In this document: in pieces, positions 32,874 to 44,790 of the stretch
Position numbering within the stretch: position 1 is the stretch's first letter
Layout: the number at the start of each line of letters is the position of its first letter
Notes under the pieces: model-generated
Told to the model about the DNA's origin: nothing
What the model saw: only the letters and a program-made list of their open reading frames with translations
Database searches by the model: none
NCBI RefSeq assembly: GCF_004210375.1
Contig: NC_134837.1
Span: forward strand, 18,981,586-19,045,585
Length of the DNA: 64,000 nucleotides
From: Tachypleus tridentatus
Taxonomy: Eukaryota > Arthropoda > Merostomata > Xiphosura > Limulidae
Direction of reading: 5' to 3'
Position numbers and translations under genes: made by a program

Positions 32874-33152
32874 GTTTTTTTTATTATTATTATTTCGCGC
32901 AAAGCTACACGAGGGTTATCTGCGCTAGCCGTCTCTAATTTAGCAGTGTAAAACTAGAGGGAAGTAAACTAGTCATCACCACCCACTGCCAACTCTTGGG
33001 CTACTCTTTTACCAACGCATAGTAGGATTGACCATCACATTATAAAGCCTCCACGACTGAAAGGGCGAGTATGTTTGGTGGGACGGTGATTCGAACCCGC
33101 GACCCTCGGATTTGGATTGGAACGCCTTAAACACCAGGCCATGACAGACCGT
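32874..33152 (-). mobile_element. SINE family A, full length
   Basis: Complete minus-strand copy. Target duplication GTAAATGCTT at 32864-32873 and 33153-33162. Confidence 0.9.
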
Positions 33153-33221
33153 GTAAATGCTTTTATTTGTACCGTTACAATACACAAAACGAGAACTTCC
33201 TGTATTTGTTCATTGCAGTAG

Positions 33222-33340
33222 TCCCACACTAGTACAGCGGTAAGTCTACGGATTTACAACGCTAAAATCAGGGGTTCGATTCCCTTCAGTGGATTTAGCA
33301 TATAGCTTAATGTGGCTTTGCTATAAGAAAATACACATCA
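33222..33340 (+). mobile_element. short tRNA-derived repeat, family B (best copy)
   Basis: Clearest plus-strand copy: CACTAGTACAGCGGTAAG, then ACAACGCTAAAATCA, the box B string GGGGTTCGATTCCC, then AATGTGGCTTTGCTATAAG and an A/C-rich tail. Confidence 0.8.
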
Positions 33341-33487
33341 TTTTTAATTATGTGGGTTAGTGTTTTTAATATATTGCAATGAGAGTGTATTTAAAAGACT
33401 AACACATAAAATTAAAAATCGAGAATTTGAAATCATCAAAAGTAAATAACCAACAAGAGAGTCCACTATAAAACTGGTGGAAGGATA

Positions 33488-35338
33488 TCTGAAGTGATAT
33501 CTGCTGTAGCGGGGGATTGTATAGGAGTTTTGTGACAGAAGCTGAGAGAGTAGTTTAAAGTGATATCTGCTGTAGCTGGGGATTGTATAGGAGTTTTGTG
33601 ACAGAAGCTGAGAGAGTAGTTTAAAGTGATATCTGCTGTAGCGGGGGATTGTATAGGAGTTTTGTGACAGAAGCTGAGAGAGTAGTTTAAAGTGATATCT
33701 GCTGTAGCGGGGGATTGTATAGGAGTTTTGTGACAGAGGCTGAGAGAGTAGTTTAAAGTGATATCTGCTGTAGCTGGGATTGTATAGGAGTTTTGTGACA
33801 GAAGCTGAGAGTAGTTTAAAGTGATATCTGCTGTTGAGGGGATTGTATAGGAGTTTTGTGACAGAAGCTGAGAGAGTAGTTTAAAGTGATATCTGCTGTA
33901 GCTGGGGATTGTATAGGAGTTTTGTGACAGAAGCTGAGAGAGTAGTTTAAAGTGATATCTGCTGTAGCGGGGGATTGTATAGGAGTTTTGTGACAGAAGC
34001 TGAGAGAGTAGTTTAAAGTGATATCTGCTGTAGCGGGGGATTGTATAGGAGTTTTGTGACAGAAGCTGAGAGAGTAGTTTAAAGTGATATCTGCTGTAGC
34101 GGGGGATTGTATAGGAGTTTTGTGACAGAGGCTGAGAGAGTAGTTTAAAGTGATATCTGCTGTAGCTTGGGGATTGTATAGGAGTTTGTGACAGAAGCTG
34201 AGAGAGTAGTTTAAAGTGATATCTGCTGTAGCAGGGGATTGTATAGGAGTTTTGTGACAGAAGCTGAGAGAGTAGTTTAAAGTGATATCTGCTGTAGCGG
34301 GGGATTGTATAGGAGTTTTGTGACAGAAGCTGAGAGAGTAGTTTAAAGTGATATCTGCTGTAGCTGGGGATTGTATAGGAGTTTTGTGACAGAAGCTGAG
34401 AGAGTAGTTTAAAGTGATATCTGCTGTAGCGGGGGATTGTATAGGAGTTTTGTGACAGAAGCTGAGAGAGTAGTTTAAAGTGATATCTGCTGTAGCGGGG
34501 GATTGTATAGGAGTTTTGTGACAGAGGCTGAGAGAGTAGTTTAAAGTGATATCTGCTGTAGCTGGGGATTGTATAGGAGTTTTGTGACAGAAGCTGAGAG
34601 AGTAGTTTAAAGTGATATCTGCTGTAGCGGGGGATTGTATAGGAGTTTTGTGACAGAAGCTGAGAGAGTAGTTTAAAGTGATATCTGCTGTAGCTGGGGA
34701 TTGTATAGGAGTTTTGTGACAGAAGCTGAGAGAGTAGTTTAAAGTGATATCTGCTGTAGCGGGGGATTGTATAGGAGTTTTGTGACAGAAGCTGAGAGAG
34801 TAGTTTAAAGTGATATCTGCTGTAGCGGGGGATTGTATAGGAGTTTTGTGACAGAGGCTGAGAGAGTAGTTTAAAGTGATATCTGCTGTAGCTGGGGATT
34901 GTATAGGAGTTTTGTGATAGAAGCTGAGAGAGTAGTTTAAAGTGATATCTGCTGTTGAGGGGGATTGTATAGGAGTTTTGTGACAGAAGCTGAGAGAGTA
35001 GTTTAAAGTGATATCTGCTGTAGCTGGGGATTGTATAGGAGTTTTGTGACAGAAGCTGAGAGAGTAGTTTAAAGTGATATCTGCTGTAGCGGGGGATTGT
35101 ATAGGAGTTTTGTGACAGAAGCTGAGAGAGTAGTTTAAAGTGATATCTGCTGTAGCGGGGGATTGTATAGGAGTTTTGTGACAGAAGCTGAGAGAGTAGT
35201 TTAAAGTGATATCTGCTGTAGCTGGGGATTGTATAGGAGTTTTGTGATAGAAGCTGAGAGAGTAGTTTAAAGTGATATCTGCTGTTGAGGGGGATTGTAT
35301 AGGAGTTTTGTGACAGAGGCTGAGAGAATAGTTTAAAC
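33488..35338. repeat. 66-bp minisatellite, about 28 copies
   Basis: The unit begins AGTGATATCTGCTGTAGCGG and includes GGATTGTATAGGAGTTTTGTG, ACAGAAGCTGAGAGAGTAG; 66 bp, unrelated to the 66-bp array at 31.3 kb. The first 15-20 bp after CTGTAG and the AGAAGC/AGAGGC position vary. A pattern of about five units (two or three CGGGGG units, one GAGGCT unit, one CTGGGG unit) recurs, which shows higher-order amplification. Very homogeneous, so young. Stops occur in all long frames. Confidence 0.95.
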
Positions 35339-35843
35339 CTAATTTTATCCCTTTAATTTTGTCAAACTACGAATTGTTTTAGTTCTTTAGTCTTCACCAT
35401 AAAAAAATCCGGTGTTTCCCTGTGTACACTACAGTTGGAAACTACAACTCGTGAATTTTCTGGCGTATTTATTGTTTCATAAAGTTGCTCGATTTGCAAT
35501 TGTTCATTATTACTCGAGTCTTAGGTCTTGAGGATTTCCGTGACTAAAGTTTAGTAAGTTTTAATACTGGATAATTACCATGGTAGATTTCATTACTCTA
35601 ACGACGATGGTGGTTCTTTCTGGTTTTTCTCATACTTAACTGAAATCGTGAGTGCGTATTCAGTATTTACTGCCATTACACATAGCATTATTTCATACAG
35701 CTATTGGTATTTTAAAATAGTTGGTTTTAAGGTATCGATGCTTAATATTAAGAGTAATTGACAACTTATGCCAAGTAAGTTACTGCTATTTATTTTGCAT
35801 ACATTATATGTGTCCCCTTATCTAGTAAAGACTTATAACACGA
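35339..35843. other. spacer, nothing recognised
   Basis: Unique-looking AT-rich sequence. Confidence 0.35.
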
Positions 35844-35852
35844 TATGCTGTT

Positions 35853-36119
35853 TATTTGTTTTTGAATTTCACGGAAAGCTACACGAGGGCTATCAGCGCT
35901 AGCCGTCCGTAATTTAGCAGTGTAAGACTAGAGGGAAGGCAGCTGGTCATCCCCACCAACTTTTGGGCGACTCTTTTACCAACGAATAATGGGATTGACC
36001 TTCGCATTATAACGCCCCAAAGATGAAAGGGCGAGTATGTTTGGTGCGAGGGAGATTCGAACCCGCGATACTCAGATTAAGAGTTGAGTGCCTTAACCAC
36101 TTGGCCATGCTGGGCCAGG
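35853..36119 (-). mobile_element. SINE family A, full length
   Basis: Minus-strand copy with a ~10-bp loss in the GGCGGTGGG segment. Target duplication TATGCTGTT at 35844-35852 and 36120-36128. Confidence 0.9.
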
Positions 36120-36128
36120 TATGCTGTT

Positions 36129-38035
36129 AAAGAACACACATGTGTCATATAAACTAAACAACGTAAGTGTGCTGCTGAGTCTGTTTACATTGCATTAATA
36201 TGTGTTGTATTATGTTAGAAGAAAATTTTTAGGTTGTGATAAGATTGCTTTGTTCCTGCTCGTTTTTTGTTACATTACACTAAGACACTGATGAATGCTG
36301 TCATTAATCTGTGTTGATACATTCTTTGCCTTTAAGAGGGTCGTTTGAGAGCAATTTTAGATTTAATTTGTCGTATATGCATAGTAGCACATGTATTATT
36401 TGCTGTACTTTTATTATTTATTTTGAGTAAGTTTAGCGGTGGTTGGGGTAAGAAAAGAAAAGCCAATACAGCAGCAGCCTGTTGAAAATCAATTGTAACA
36501 TACAATTGAAAGCATATGCACGTATGTAGCTTAAAATTTATTTTCCCTAAATAGTCATAAATACTTAAGAAAAAATATTAGAAAGAATTGTTCATTTAGA
36601 GAGGTAAACAGGGATTCAAAACATTACAGTAACAAATTGAGTCAAAATGTAGAACTTATATTTTCGAACCTACAATTAGGAACTATAAAAATTTAAAGGT
36701 AGACAAACAAGGCAGACAACAGTGTTTACCTTATATTCTTAAGCCATCTGTTTTGAAACCGTGTCAACAGTACTTAACAATTTTAGTGAAGCTAAAATAG
36801 GGACCTGTACCTAAATGAAATAATATAGACACTGTTTCCAGCTTTGGATATTGTTCTTTTGGAGTCCTTAGTTGTTGACTTGAAAATATAATATCTGCAT
36901 TTTGATTTAAATAGTTTTTGTATTTTTTAACGATCCCTTTTTAAATTAATAAATTTTACTAATCTTGTTTTCTTTACATTGTTAACAGACGATGCTTGGC
37001 ACTAAATGTAAGTCATAACGAGAAATATACAAATTATACCTTTTTTTAATTTCCTCTTCTGGTAAGGTCTTACTTTCATTCTGCATTGAGTAAATATACG
37101 TTTTCACCCTGTTGACTATAGTATAGATCATTGATTCAATACGTATACTAAATCTTGATTTGCATCATGTAACTGAAAACTACTTTATAATCGGTTTGTT
37201 TCGTAGTAATTTGCTTGTCATAGACGCAGTAGCTTTTGTTTTCGTTTGACTACTTGTCTTTTACGATTTGTAAACTTATTTTTTACTTCTTTTTTGTTTG
37301 TCCCATGTACTTTTATTTTTCTATATCCATCTTGACACCAATTTTGACCAGGACTATCGAGATATGGGAGTCTTGGCTTCCAGTTTATAATAATAAAATA
37401 TTCTGTGTGTATATGTGTGACTGCCATAGCTCCGAGAGAAAAGTAGCTTGACACCTGAAACTTTGTACGCATACTAAAAGAATCCTGAGGGTGTGCACCT
37501 GGGTATTATGTTTTTAGATCTGACTAAAAAATTGGACAATCTGTGTCCTGAAGGTCAAAAAAATATAATGTTTCTTTTTTTTTCTAATGCTTACTGAATG
37601 AACAATATGTGGACATTTTCTGCTAAATACTGTTTAAAAAGAACAAAATTGTAAAAAACTGCCATAGTAACCAAAAAATTAGGAAAAAATGGACATATCT
37701 TACCAAAAATAAACAAAAACTCAATAGGTTATGGGACCAAATATTTTTAGCCGCTCAGAGGCAACGCAGAAGGAAATAAAGACATCAGGACTTTCCAGAA
37801 CACATGAAACATCCTCAGAATACCAAAACAGGCTTAAGTAAATTAATTTCGAGAAATGATATCAAAGAAAACAGTAAAAAAAATTGGCGCATAAAAAGAC
37901 AGTAGAGCTGAAAATTTTTAATTTTTTCGTGCATTTATACAATCCGATACTTATCGGCTTAGAATTGTACACGAGCTCTCGGAAAATAAAGTCTATTTTA
38001 CAAAATATGCATAGGTAATTTTGATGAATGTATGA
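36129..38035. other. 1.9-kb AT-rich spacer, nothing recognised
   Basis: No SINE, transposon motif or credible exon. Frames near 37218-37472 are antiparallel shadows of each other with no domain. Confidence 0.4.
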
Positions 38036-39150
38036 AAATAAGTTATAGCGTAAACAACAACGATGTAATACACAGCATAGACAGTTGAAAATTAATATAC
38101 TATGTAAATAACTGGCGATTAATACAGAAGACAGACAGCTAACGAATGAACACTGATAAGCTGCTAACGGTTAATGCACAGCATAAACAACCAAGTGTTA
38201 ATACACAGTTTAGGTAAACGATGGCTAATACGTAGGACAAACAATTAATAACTGAACACTGCATAAGCTACTGGGAGTTAATAAGCTAGATATAGAATAT
38301 TTAATACTTCTGGTTAATACACAGCAGAAATCACTGATGGCTAATAAACCTCACACATTTGATGGTATCTACTAGAGGTATAACAATACATCCTTCGCTA
38401 CGCTATTTAGTACCTCCACATCACAGACACTGAAAATTAAAGCGTGGCACTAACAACCGATAGTTCATGCACAGAACGAAAAACTGCTTGTTAATTATTA
38501 ATACACCATATCAACATCTAATAATATCAGCACCTTATATGCAACTGGTTCCCTCGTTGGACAGCGGTTAGACTACAATGCTAAGATCTGGACAAAGGAG
38601 ACATCCCAATGTGGAGTTACTTTAAAACATCGAAACTGACGGTTAATTTGCATCATAGACAACTGAAGGTTAAAACATGGTAGTAACAACCGATGGTTAA
38701 TGCACAGAACAAGAAAGAGGTGGTGGGTTAGTAACACGCTGTGTAAACATCTAATGGTTTGTTTGTTTGTTTGTTTGTTTTGGAATTTCGCACAAAGCTA
38801 CTCGAGGGCTATCTGTGTTAGCCGTCACTAATTTAGCGGTGTAAGACTAGAGGAAAGGCAGCTAGTCATCACCACCCACCGCCAACTCTTGGGCTACTAT
38901 TTTACCAACGAATAGTGGGATTGACCGTCACATTATAACGCCCCCACGGCTGGGATGGCGAGCATGTTTGGCGCGACCGGGATGCGAACCCGCGACCCTC
39001 GGATTGCGAGTCCACGCCTTAACACCATGCCGGGCCTACATCTAATAGTATCAACACATTATGTTAAACTTAGGGTTAATACACTGTATATACAACTGAC
39101 GGTTTATACAAAGAACAGTGCGATTGATACACAACTTGTATATGTATAAC
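38036..39150. repeat. decayed minisatellite (GGTTAATACACAGCATAAAC type) split by a SINE
   Basis: Loose copies of GGTTAATACACAGCATAAAC followed by AACTGATG recur every 35-50 bp from 38040 to 38755 and again at 39050-39150, after the SINE at 38756-39037. A family-B-like fragment (CGTTGGACAGCGGTTAGAC) lies near 38553-38590. Confidence 0.55.
38756..39037 (-). mobile_element. SINE family A, full length
   Basis: Minus-strand copy with a long (TTTG)n tail. Target duplication ACATCTAAT at 38747-38755 and 39038-39046, taken from the old minisatellite. Confidence 0.92.
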
Positions 39151-39494
39151 GATACCAATCAAGTCCCCCTGTTTCCATCATCACCTGGTACCTCCGTGAC
39201 ATTTTTTCCCAACCCCAGTTGAAACCCTTTTGATCTTTCATCCATTATAGTTTCTGTAGCGAGGGTGATTGGACATGTAGTTGACATGTTCGCGAACTGA
39301 CGAAATGTTCATCGTTTGTGCCATTGCTTTCCATCCAAAGGTACATATAACCCCAGGGGTGATAAAAAACCTAGAAATGGTACAAAAGCTACTTCTCAGA
39401 ATAACCAAAACAGACATTCTAGATTAAAACAAATGAATAAAACCAATTACCGCACTGATAAAATAAAGTAGCTGAGATTGGAATACTGTACCCC
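39151..39494. other. spacer, nothing recognised
   Basis: No gene, repeat unit or regulatory string that I can support. Confidence 0.35.
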
Positions 39495-39965
39495 TCTGTC
39501 TAGTAAGCTGTCATTTGAAATTGTTGTTTGTTTTGCACACTCAAGGCTTCATTATGGTTGAAAATGACTGTTTAGCAGACTCGGGGCTCCAACGTAGTTT
39601 GAAAAGATTCTTTGTTTGTTTGGCTAAATCAAGGTTCCAGTTTGGCTTGAAACTACTGTTTGTTTGATTTTGAAATCCAAGGTTCCACGGTGGATTGAAA
39701 TGGCTCGTTGTTTGTGATACAAGTTGAAATTTCCATCTTGGTTTGAAATTATTGTCCCTTTTTTGTATGTTGTTTTTCAAACTCATGCTTTCATCGTGGT
39801 TTAAAATGATAGTTTGTTTTTAAATCTTAAGCATCCATCATGGTTTGAAATGGTTGTTTGTTTTGCAAACTCATACTTCCATCAAGGTTTGAAATGATAG
39901 TTTATTTGTTTTTAAAATTCATGGTTCAATCTTGGTTTCAAATAATTGTCTTTCTTTTGCAAACT
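39495..39965. repeat. ~46-bp degenerate minisatellite, about 9 copies
   Basis: Each unit carries CATGGTTTGAAATGATTGTTTG and then TTTTGCAAACTCA(A/T)GCTTC-like sequence; anchors at 39554, 39600, 39645, 39693, 39738, 39798, 39843, 39888 and 39935. Near-triplet period leaves an 81-codon minus frame with FKP(N/R)WNL repeats, a by-product of the repeat. Confidence 0.75.
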
Positions 39966-40035
39966 CAAATTGTACGTCAGCCAGCTGTGTAAAAAACCTG
40001 TTACACGTACAACACACTTGCTACTTGTACAAATA

Positions 40036-40305
40036 GTTTGTTTTGAATTTCTGGCAAAGCTACACGAGGGTTATCTGCGGTGGCCGTCCCTAATTTGGCA
40101 TTGCAAGACTAGAGGGAAGGCAGCTAGTCATCACCATCCACCGCCAACTGTTGAGCTACTCTTTTACCAATGAATAGTGGAATTGACCATAACGTTATAA
40201 CGCCCCCACGGCTGAAAGGGCGAGCATGTTTGGTGCGACGGGGATTCGAACCCGCAACCTTCAGATTACGAGTCGAACGCCTTAACCACTTGACCGTGCC
40301 GGGAC
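40036..40305 (-). mobile_element. SINE family A, full length
   Basis: Minus-strand copy ending at GACCGTGCCGGGAC. Flanks share CTTGTAC / CTTTGTAC, an imperfect target duplication. Confidence 0.88.
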
Positions 40306-40317
40306 TTTGTACGAAGT

Positions 40318-40420
40318 GAGAATACCAAACTGAGCGTTATCCTTACCAGATTTGGTTCATGTGCTTGTTGTCCATTCGAAATTTGTTTTAACGGTAGTAT
40401 ATCACATTGTTCTGAACATT
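40318..40420 (+). repeat. dispersed unclassified repeat, copy 1
   Basis: The segment TATCCTTACCAGATTTGGTTC then ATGTGCTTGTTGTCCATTCG matches 43038-43128 over about 90 bp with scattered substitutions. Neither copy shows ends or a tRNA-like promoter. Confidence 0.6.
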
Positions 40421-40539
40421 CGTTATATACCTCGAATTTTCCAGTATATTTTTGCTTCTGAGCAATTCCCCACATTGTTTATGAAGGAACAGTTTGATGA
40501 TTTAATTATCGTAAAATATGCGCTATCGACAAGTGCAGG

Positions 40540-40823
40540 AAATATAATTATTAAAATAGTATTTAGAATATAATTATTAAAATAGTCTTTAGAATATAAT
40601 TATTAAAATAGTCTTTAGAATATAATTATTAAATTAGTCTTTAGAATATAATTGTTAAAATAGTCTTTAGAATATAATTATTAAAATAGTCTTTAGAATA
40701 TAATTATTAAAATAGTTTTTAGAATATAATTATTAAATTAGTCTTTAGAATATAATTGGTAAAATAATCTTTAGAATATAATTGTTAAAATAGTCTTTAG
40801 AATATAATTATTAAAATAGTCTT
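40540..40823. repeat. 26-bp AT-rich minisatellite, about 11 copies
   Basis: Unit AATATAATTATTAAAATAGT plus CTTTAG, 26 bp, with few variants (AAATTAG, ATTGTT, ATTGGT). Confidence 0.93.
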
Positions 40824-41209
40824 TTCCAACAGTTTTAATATCAATGATGTTTCATTCTCGTGATAAGGGTAAAAAAAACAAAAAACTAAATAACCAATTG
40901 CAGATCGGGAAAATACTTAAAGAATGTTATCATGCTAGTCACTTGTCTCCACGTGAAGGTCACGTTGCACTATTTCTTAAAAAATCTTATTTTTGTACTT
41001 CAAAAGCTGGCATAGTTTAAAAAAAATGAAATTGTAAGACTTGTGAGGCAGAACATTTCTAGTTGTTACTATAATTAGCAATTTTCGTATCATATGAAAT
41101 ATTCATTGTACATTCTGAGTTTCAACATTTTTTTCACTGAATCAGTTGTTTGTATTTGTAAATTTGATGTTGTACTGGACTGATTGTAAAATATGTAGAT
41201 ATGCATATT
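40824..41209. other. spacer, nothing recognised
   Basis: AT-rich sequence between the 26-bp array and the next SINE target site. Confidence 0.35.
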
Positions 41210-41221
41210 GGTTTAATATGG

Positions 41222-41497
41222 TTGTTGTTGTTTTGAAATTTCGCACAAAGCTACTCGAGGGCTATCTGTGCTAGCCGTCCCTAATTTTGCAGTGTAAGAC
41301 TAGAGGGAAGGCAGCTAGTCATCACCACCCACCGCCAACTCTTGAGCTACTCTTTTACCAAAGAATAGTGGGATTGACCGTCACATTATACACCCCCACG
41401 GCTGGGAGGGCGAGCATGTTTAGCGCGACGCGGGCGCGAACCCCCGACCCTCGGATTACGAGTCGCACGCCTTACGCGCTCGGCCATGCCAAGCAGA
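41222..41497 (-). mobile_element. SINE family A, full length
   Basis: Minus-strand copy; box B is altered (GGGCGCGAACCCCC). Target duplication GGTTTAATATGG at 41210-41221 and 41498-41509. Confidence 0.92.
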
Positions 41498-41599
41498 GGT
41501 TTAATATGGAATAATACTTTATCTGTTTCTTCCTTCTGCTTCATGTTCATTTCTTCAAGCTATCATAGGGATTCATATTATGATATGAAAAGTACTTAA

Positions 41600-41723
41600 A
41601 ACATATATCATTACATGTGTTACTATTTTAATTAATACACACTATATCATTACATGTGTTACGTATTTTAATTAATACACACTATATCATTACATGTGTT
41701 ACGTATTTTAATTAATACACACT
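41600..41723. repeat. 40-bp tandem repeat, 3 copies
   Basis: ATATCATTACATGTGTTACG followed by TATTTTAATTAATACACACT, three times, with a one-base loss in the first unit. Confidence 0.9.
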
Positions 41724-41794
41724 AGAGCTAAAGACATACAGAAATATCAAATTACTTCAGCCGTTGTAATTATGTCATATCAAAACTAGTCTTA

Positions 41795-42237
41795 ATTACA
41801 GGGGCACTTAGAGAAGTGCAAACCTCCACCACACAATGCTGCTGCGATTCGGCTCTAAAAAAAAGAAAGAAAATCTGTTCTTATGTCTGTATTTATCAAC
41901 AAAAACGGACCAGTTTTGGCAAGGAGATGAGGAATAACATTCTACATAGGTCAACCAAATTTCGTCAAAATTTGGTCATATTTAACTGAATTAGATGGCA
42001 AAAATAGTATGAAAAATCGATCCCTATGTTAATAGATAGGAATTTTTTGTATATTCGTCAGCTTCCACCTTTACATTTCAAAAACTAATAACATCCAGGC
42101 TGGGTCATAGTCCAAATGTATACTAATTTTCTTTAAAATCCATTCAGCTGTTTTCTTGGAATCTTGGTGACAAACACGTACACACAGAAAGTTGAAAACA
42201 TAATAAATATCCCCCTTCGGTGCTGGAGGTTATCATA
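41795..42237 (+). mobile_element. possible LINE 3' region, unclassified
   Basis: Wording typical of non-LTR retrotransposon 3' tails in arthropods: CAACCAAATTTCGTCAAAATT, later AAAATCCATTCAGCTGTTTTC and GACAAACACGTACACACAG. No coding motif is visible, so family assignment is not possible by eye. Confidence 0.4.
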
Positions 42238-43037
42238 AACTATGAGTTCCTGAACATGTATTAATGTTTGTGGTAAGGTAGACAGCTGAAGTGTTATCAT
42301 ATTATCATTTAGCGAGGCTCAATTTCCATAACATTTGTACCAATAAGAAAGGCGATCGTCTTAGTGGTACAGAACAGGTGACTTAGAAATAAATAAAAGT
42401 TAACCAAGTTAACTTATTCTTGGTTCTAACTTATTCTTGGTTCAGCCACCAATAATACAGTACAGATGCTTTTAGTAAAGCTCATCTACTATACAAGGTA
42501 AACAGGTCAAAGGTTAATCAGGCACAATTTCTAACTTTTTTTACTTGCTGTTGCTACTCGTACAGCTTTTTGATTTAAATTGGTTTTACTCTTCGGCTTT
42601 CACTAGACAAGCATTAACAAAGAAGCGTTACTTAGTAAGGCCTAAATAATACTTTACTTAATAGTGTTTAATTTGTTTGTTTTACTGTGTTTTAATTATT
42701 TTTCAAATCATTTTACGTTACAGATCTAGTTTGTTCTCCTCTCTTTCTTTCTGATGTATTTTTTCTTCCCTTTGGTAATAAGTCACATTATATATAAATA
42801 ACTCATTATTTTTATATCCTGTGTTTAATTTTATTAGTTTAGTTCTGATATTACTTACTGAATATAATATTTATTTTACTACAAGTTTCAGCTTTTACAT
42901 TTAGGAAGAATGTTTCTAGCATGTGTATGCACGATGTTTACCGTTAAAACTGGAGAGATTATTCTAAAAAAGCTCCACAATGGCAGAGCGCTATGTCTGA
43001 GGACTTACAATTCTAGGAAGCTACTTATACAAACAGA
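42238..43037. other. spacer, nothing recognised
   Basis: AT-rich sequence with a short GTTAACTTATTCTTGGTTC duplication near 42405-42440. Confidence 0.4.
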
Positions 43038-43128
43038 GGATACCCAAGTGAGGGTCATCCTTATCAGTTTTGGTTCATGTGTTTATTGTCCATTGGAAAC
43101 AAAATTTAATAGTATGATGTAACGTATA
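43038..43128 (+). repeat. dispersed unclassified repeat, copy 2
   Basis: Homologous to 40318-40420: CATCCTTATCAGTTTTGGTTC then ATGTGTTTATTGTCCATTGG. The small frame that covers it (to 43122) is therefore repeat-derived. Confidence 0.6.
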
Positions 43129-43500
43129 TTGTGGTGGGTGAGGACAGATAACTCATTGTCCAGCCTTGTGCTCAATTACAAACAAATCGAACCATCAAAT
43201 CAGTAACCTGTAACAAAATAATATTTAACTTTGTTCAGACACAGTGTAGTGTTTGTTAATTACACATTACCATTTAAGAATAATGTTGATGTTACTTCAT
43301 CTGTACATCAACAAGTAAAATGAACAAATTCATATTTTTCGTGTTAACCGTTATTTAAGTTTTTTGCCCTTTGCTATTTTTAACACTTTAACCACTGTGT
43401 AATATTTATTTAACTATAACCGTGTAAGGTGCTTTTCGACTTAAATTGTTTATCCATACAGTTTTTCTTTGTTCAAGTTTATCCAAAACTAATACGCCCT
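43129..43500. other. spacer, nothing recognised
   Basis: AT-rich sequence ahead of the family B copy at 43501; no gene or repeat unit seen. Confidence 0.35.
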
Positions 43501-43628
43501 CCCCCCTACGCTAGTACAGCGATAAGTCTACGAATTTGCAACTCTAAAATCAAGGATTCGATTCCACTCGGAAGGCTCAGCAAATAGCCCGATGTGGCTT
43601 TGCTATAAGAAAACACAAACACACACAA
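43501..43628 (+). mobile_element. short tRNA-derived repeat, family B
   Basis: Plus-strand copy: CTAGTACAGCGATAAGTC, box B GGATTCGATTCCAC, GATGTGGCTTTGCTATAAG, then ACACAAACACACACA. Confidence 0.78.
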
Positions 43629-43667
43629 ACTAGTATGTTTGGTCTACAACTGTATCCTGAAATTTAC

Positions 43668-43905
43668 TAGTAGTTAGGACGCTTGTCTAAGAATTTGCTT
43701 TTTGTGGGTTCAAATCTCATCACCAAATATGCTCGCCCTTTCAGCCGCGGACAATCAATCTTACTAATCCAGTAGAGTATCCCAACAGTTGGCGGTAGGC
43801 AGCATTAACTAATTGCCTTTTCTCTAGTCATTTCCTTGTAAATTAGGAAGAGCTAACACAAATAGCCCTCGGGCATCTTCGTGCTAAATGAAACAACAAA
43901 AACAA
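43668..43905 (+). mobile_element. old SINE family A with divergent head
   Basis: The head is barely recognisable (AGTTAGGACGCTTGTCTAAG, box B GGGTTCAAATCTC), but CAAATATGCTCGCCC and parts of the central domain follow with several deletions. Tail AAACAACAAAAACAA. Confidence 0.7.
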
Positions 43906-44790
43906 TACGCTGTTCAAATAATTCTGACATGGTACTGTTTCGGCGTAAATGTTTTTCGGGATATTTATAAACATGTGACGGATATTGTTGCTATTATTAT
44001 TAAGGTTCGTTGAAATAAGTCCACCTTATATCTCGGAAGTGCAAGTATATTTAACCTTAGTAAAACTATATCATAAACGAAGGCTCGTGTCATTTAATTT
44101 TAATAACATTTAGTACATATGACTCGATGGAGTTTGTTCGGTTTCCAAGACAAAGACCCGTATTTCAAGCGTGAACAGCAGTCAGAAGCGTACATACTTA
44201 ATAACCAGTATACTTGATATCATGAATGCTTTTTGAATCTACATAATTATATACCTAATTTAAAACATTATATGGAAGTCATTTTTATACAGACCCTTCT
44301 ACACTAATTAATGTGTAGATGTTAAATAAATGAAACCGTATGCCTTGTTTCTTACTCAATGTATTGAGAATATCACATTAGCAAAGTATATAATAAACAG
44401 ACATCGCTAAGCTTGTATTTGAATGAGGTTCCGCCTTTAATTTATAGATTGTTCATCCTAGTCTCTTGTTGTTCCAGCGGGCGGTTTTTCGATAGTGACG
44501 CCACCCACCTATACTTCTGACCGAACTTCCACGGTCAGCCCCTTTTTTGTATGTTTGATTATTTCCTTTATTATTCATAATTCACAAGGAGCTGTAAACT
44601 CACCAGATAATAATATATCCATTTTCTGACACCTGGTGACTTTTGGTTTATTTCTTTTTCTCGAAAATGTAATGTAAACCTTATTTTGTTTGCAACTTTC
44701 ACTGCAAACAGTTTCCTCTCCCTTGTTATATTTTACTACTGGTACGTTGAAACGGCATGGTGATCGTGAAGGCTCAATTTTGTGAGTGCC
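43906..44790. other. spacer, nothing recognised
   Basis: Mixed composition. GC-richer around 44470-44540 (CCAGCGGGCGG, GACGCCACCCACC) without frame or motif. Confidence 0.35.

Noticed and set aside
37218..37472. 84-codon minus and 71-codon plus frames
   Set aside because: Mutually overlapping, composition-driven and lacking any motif.
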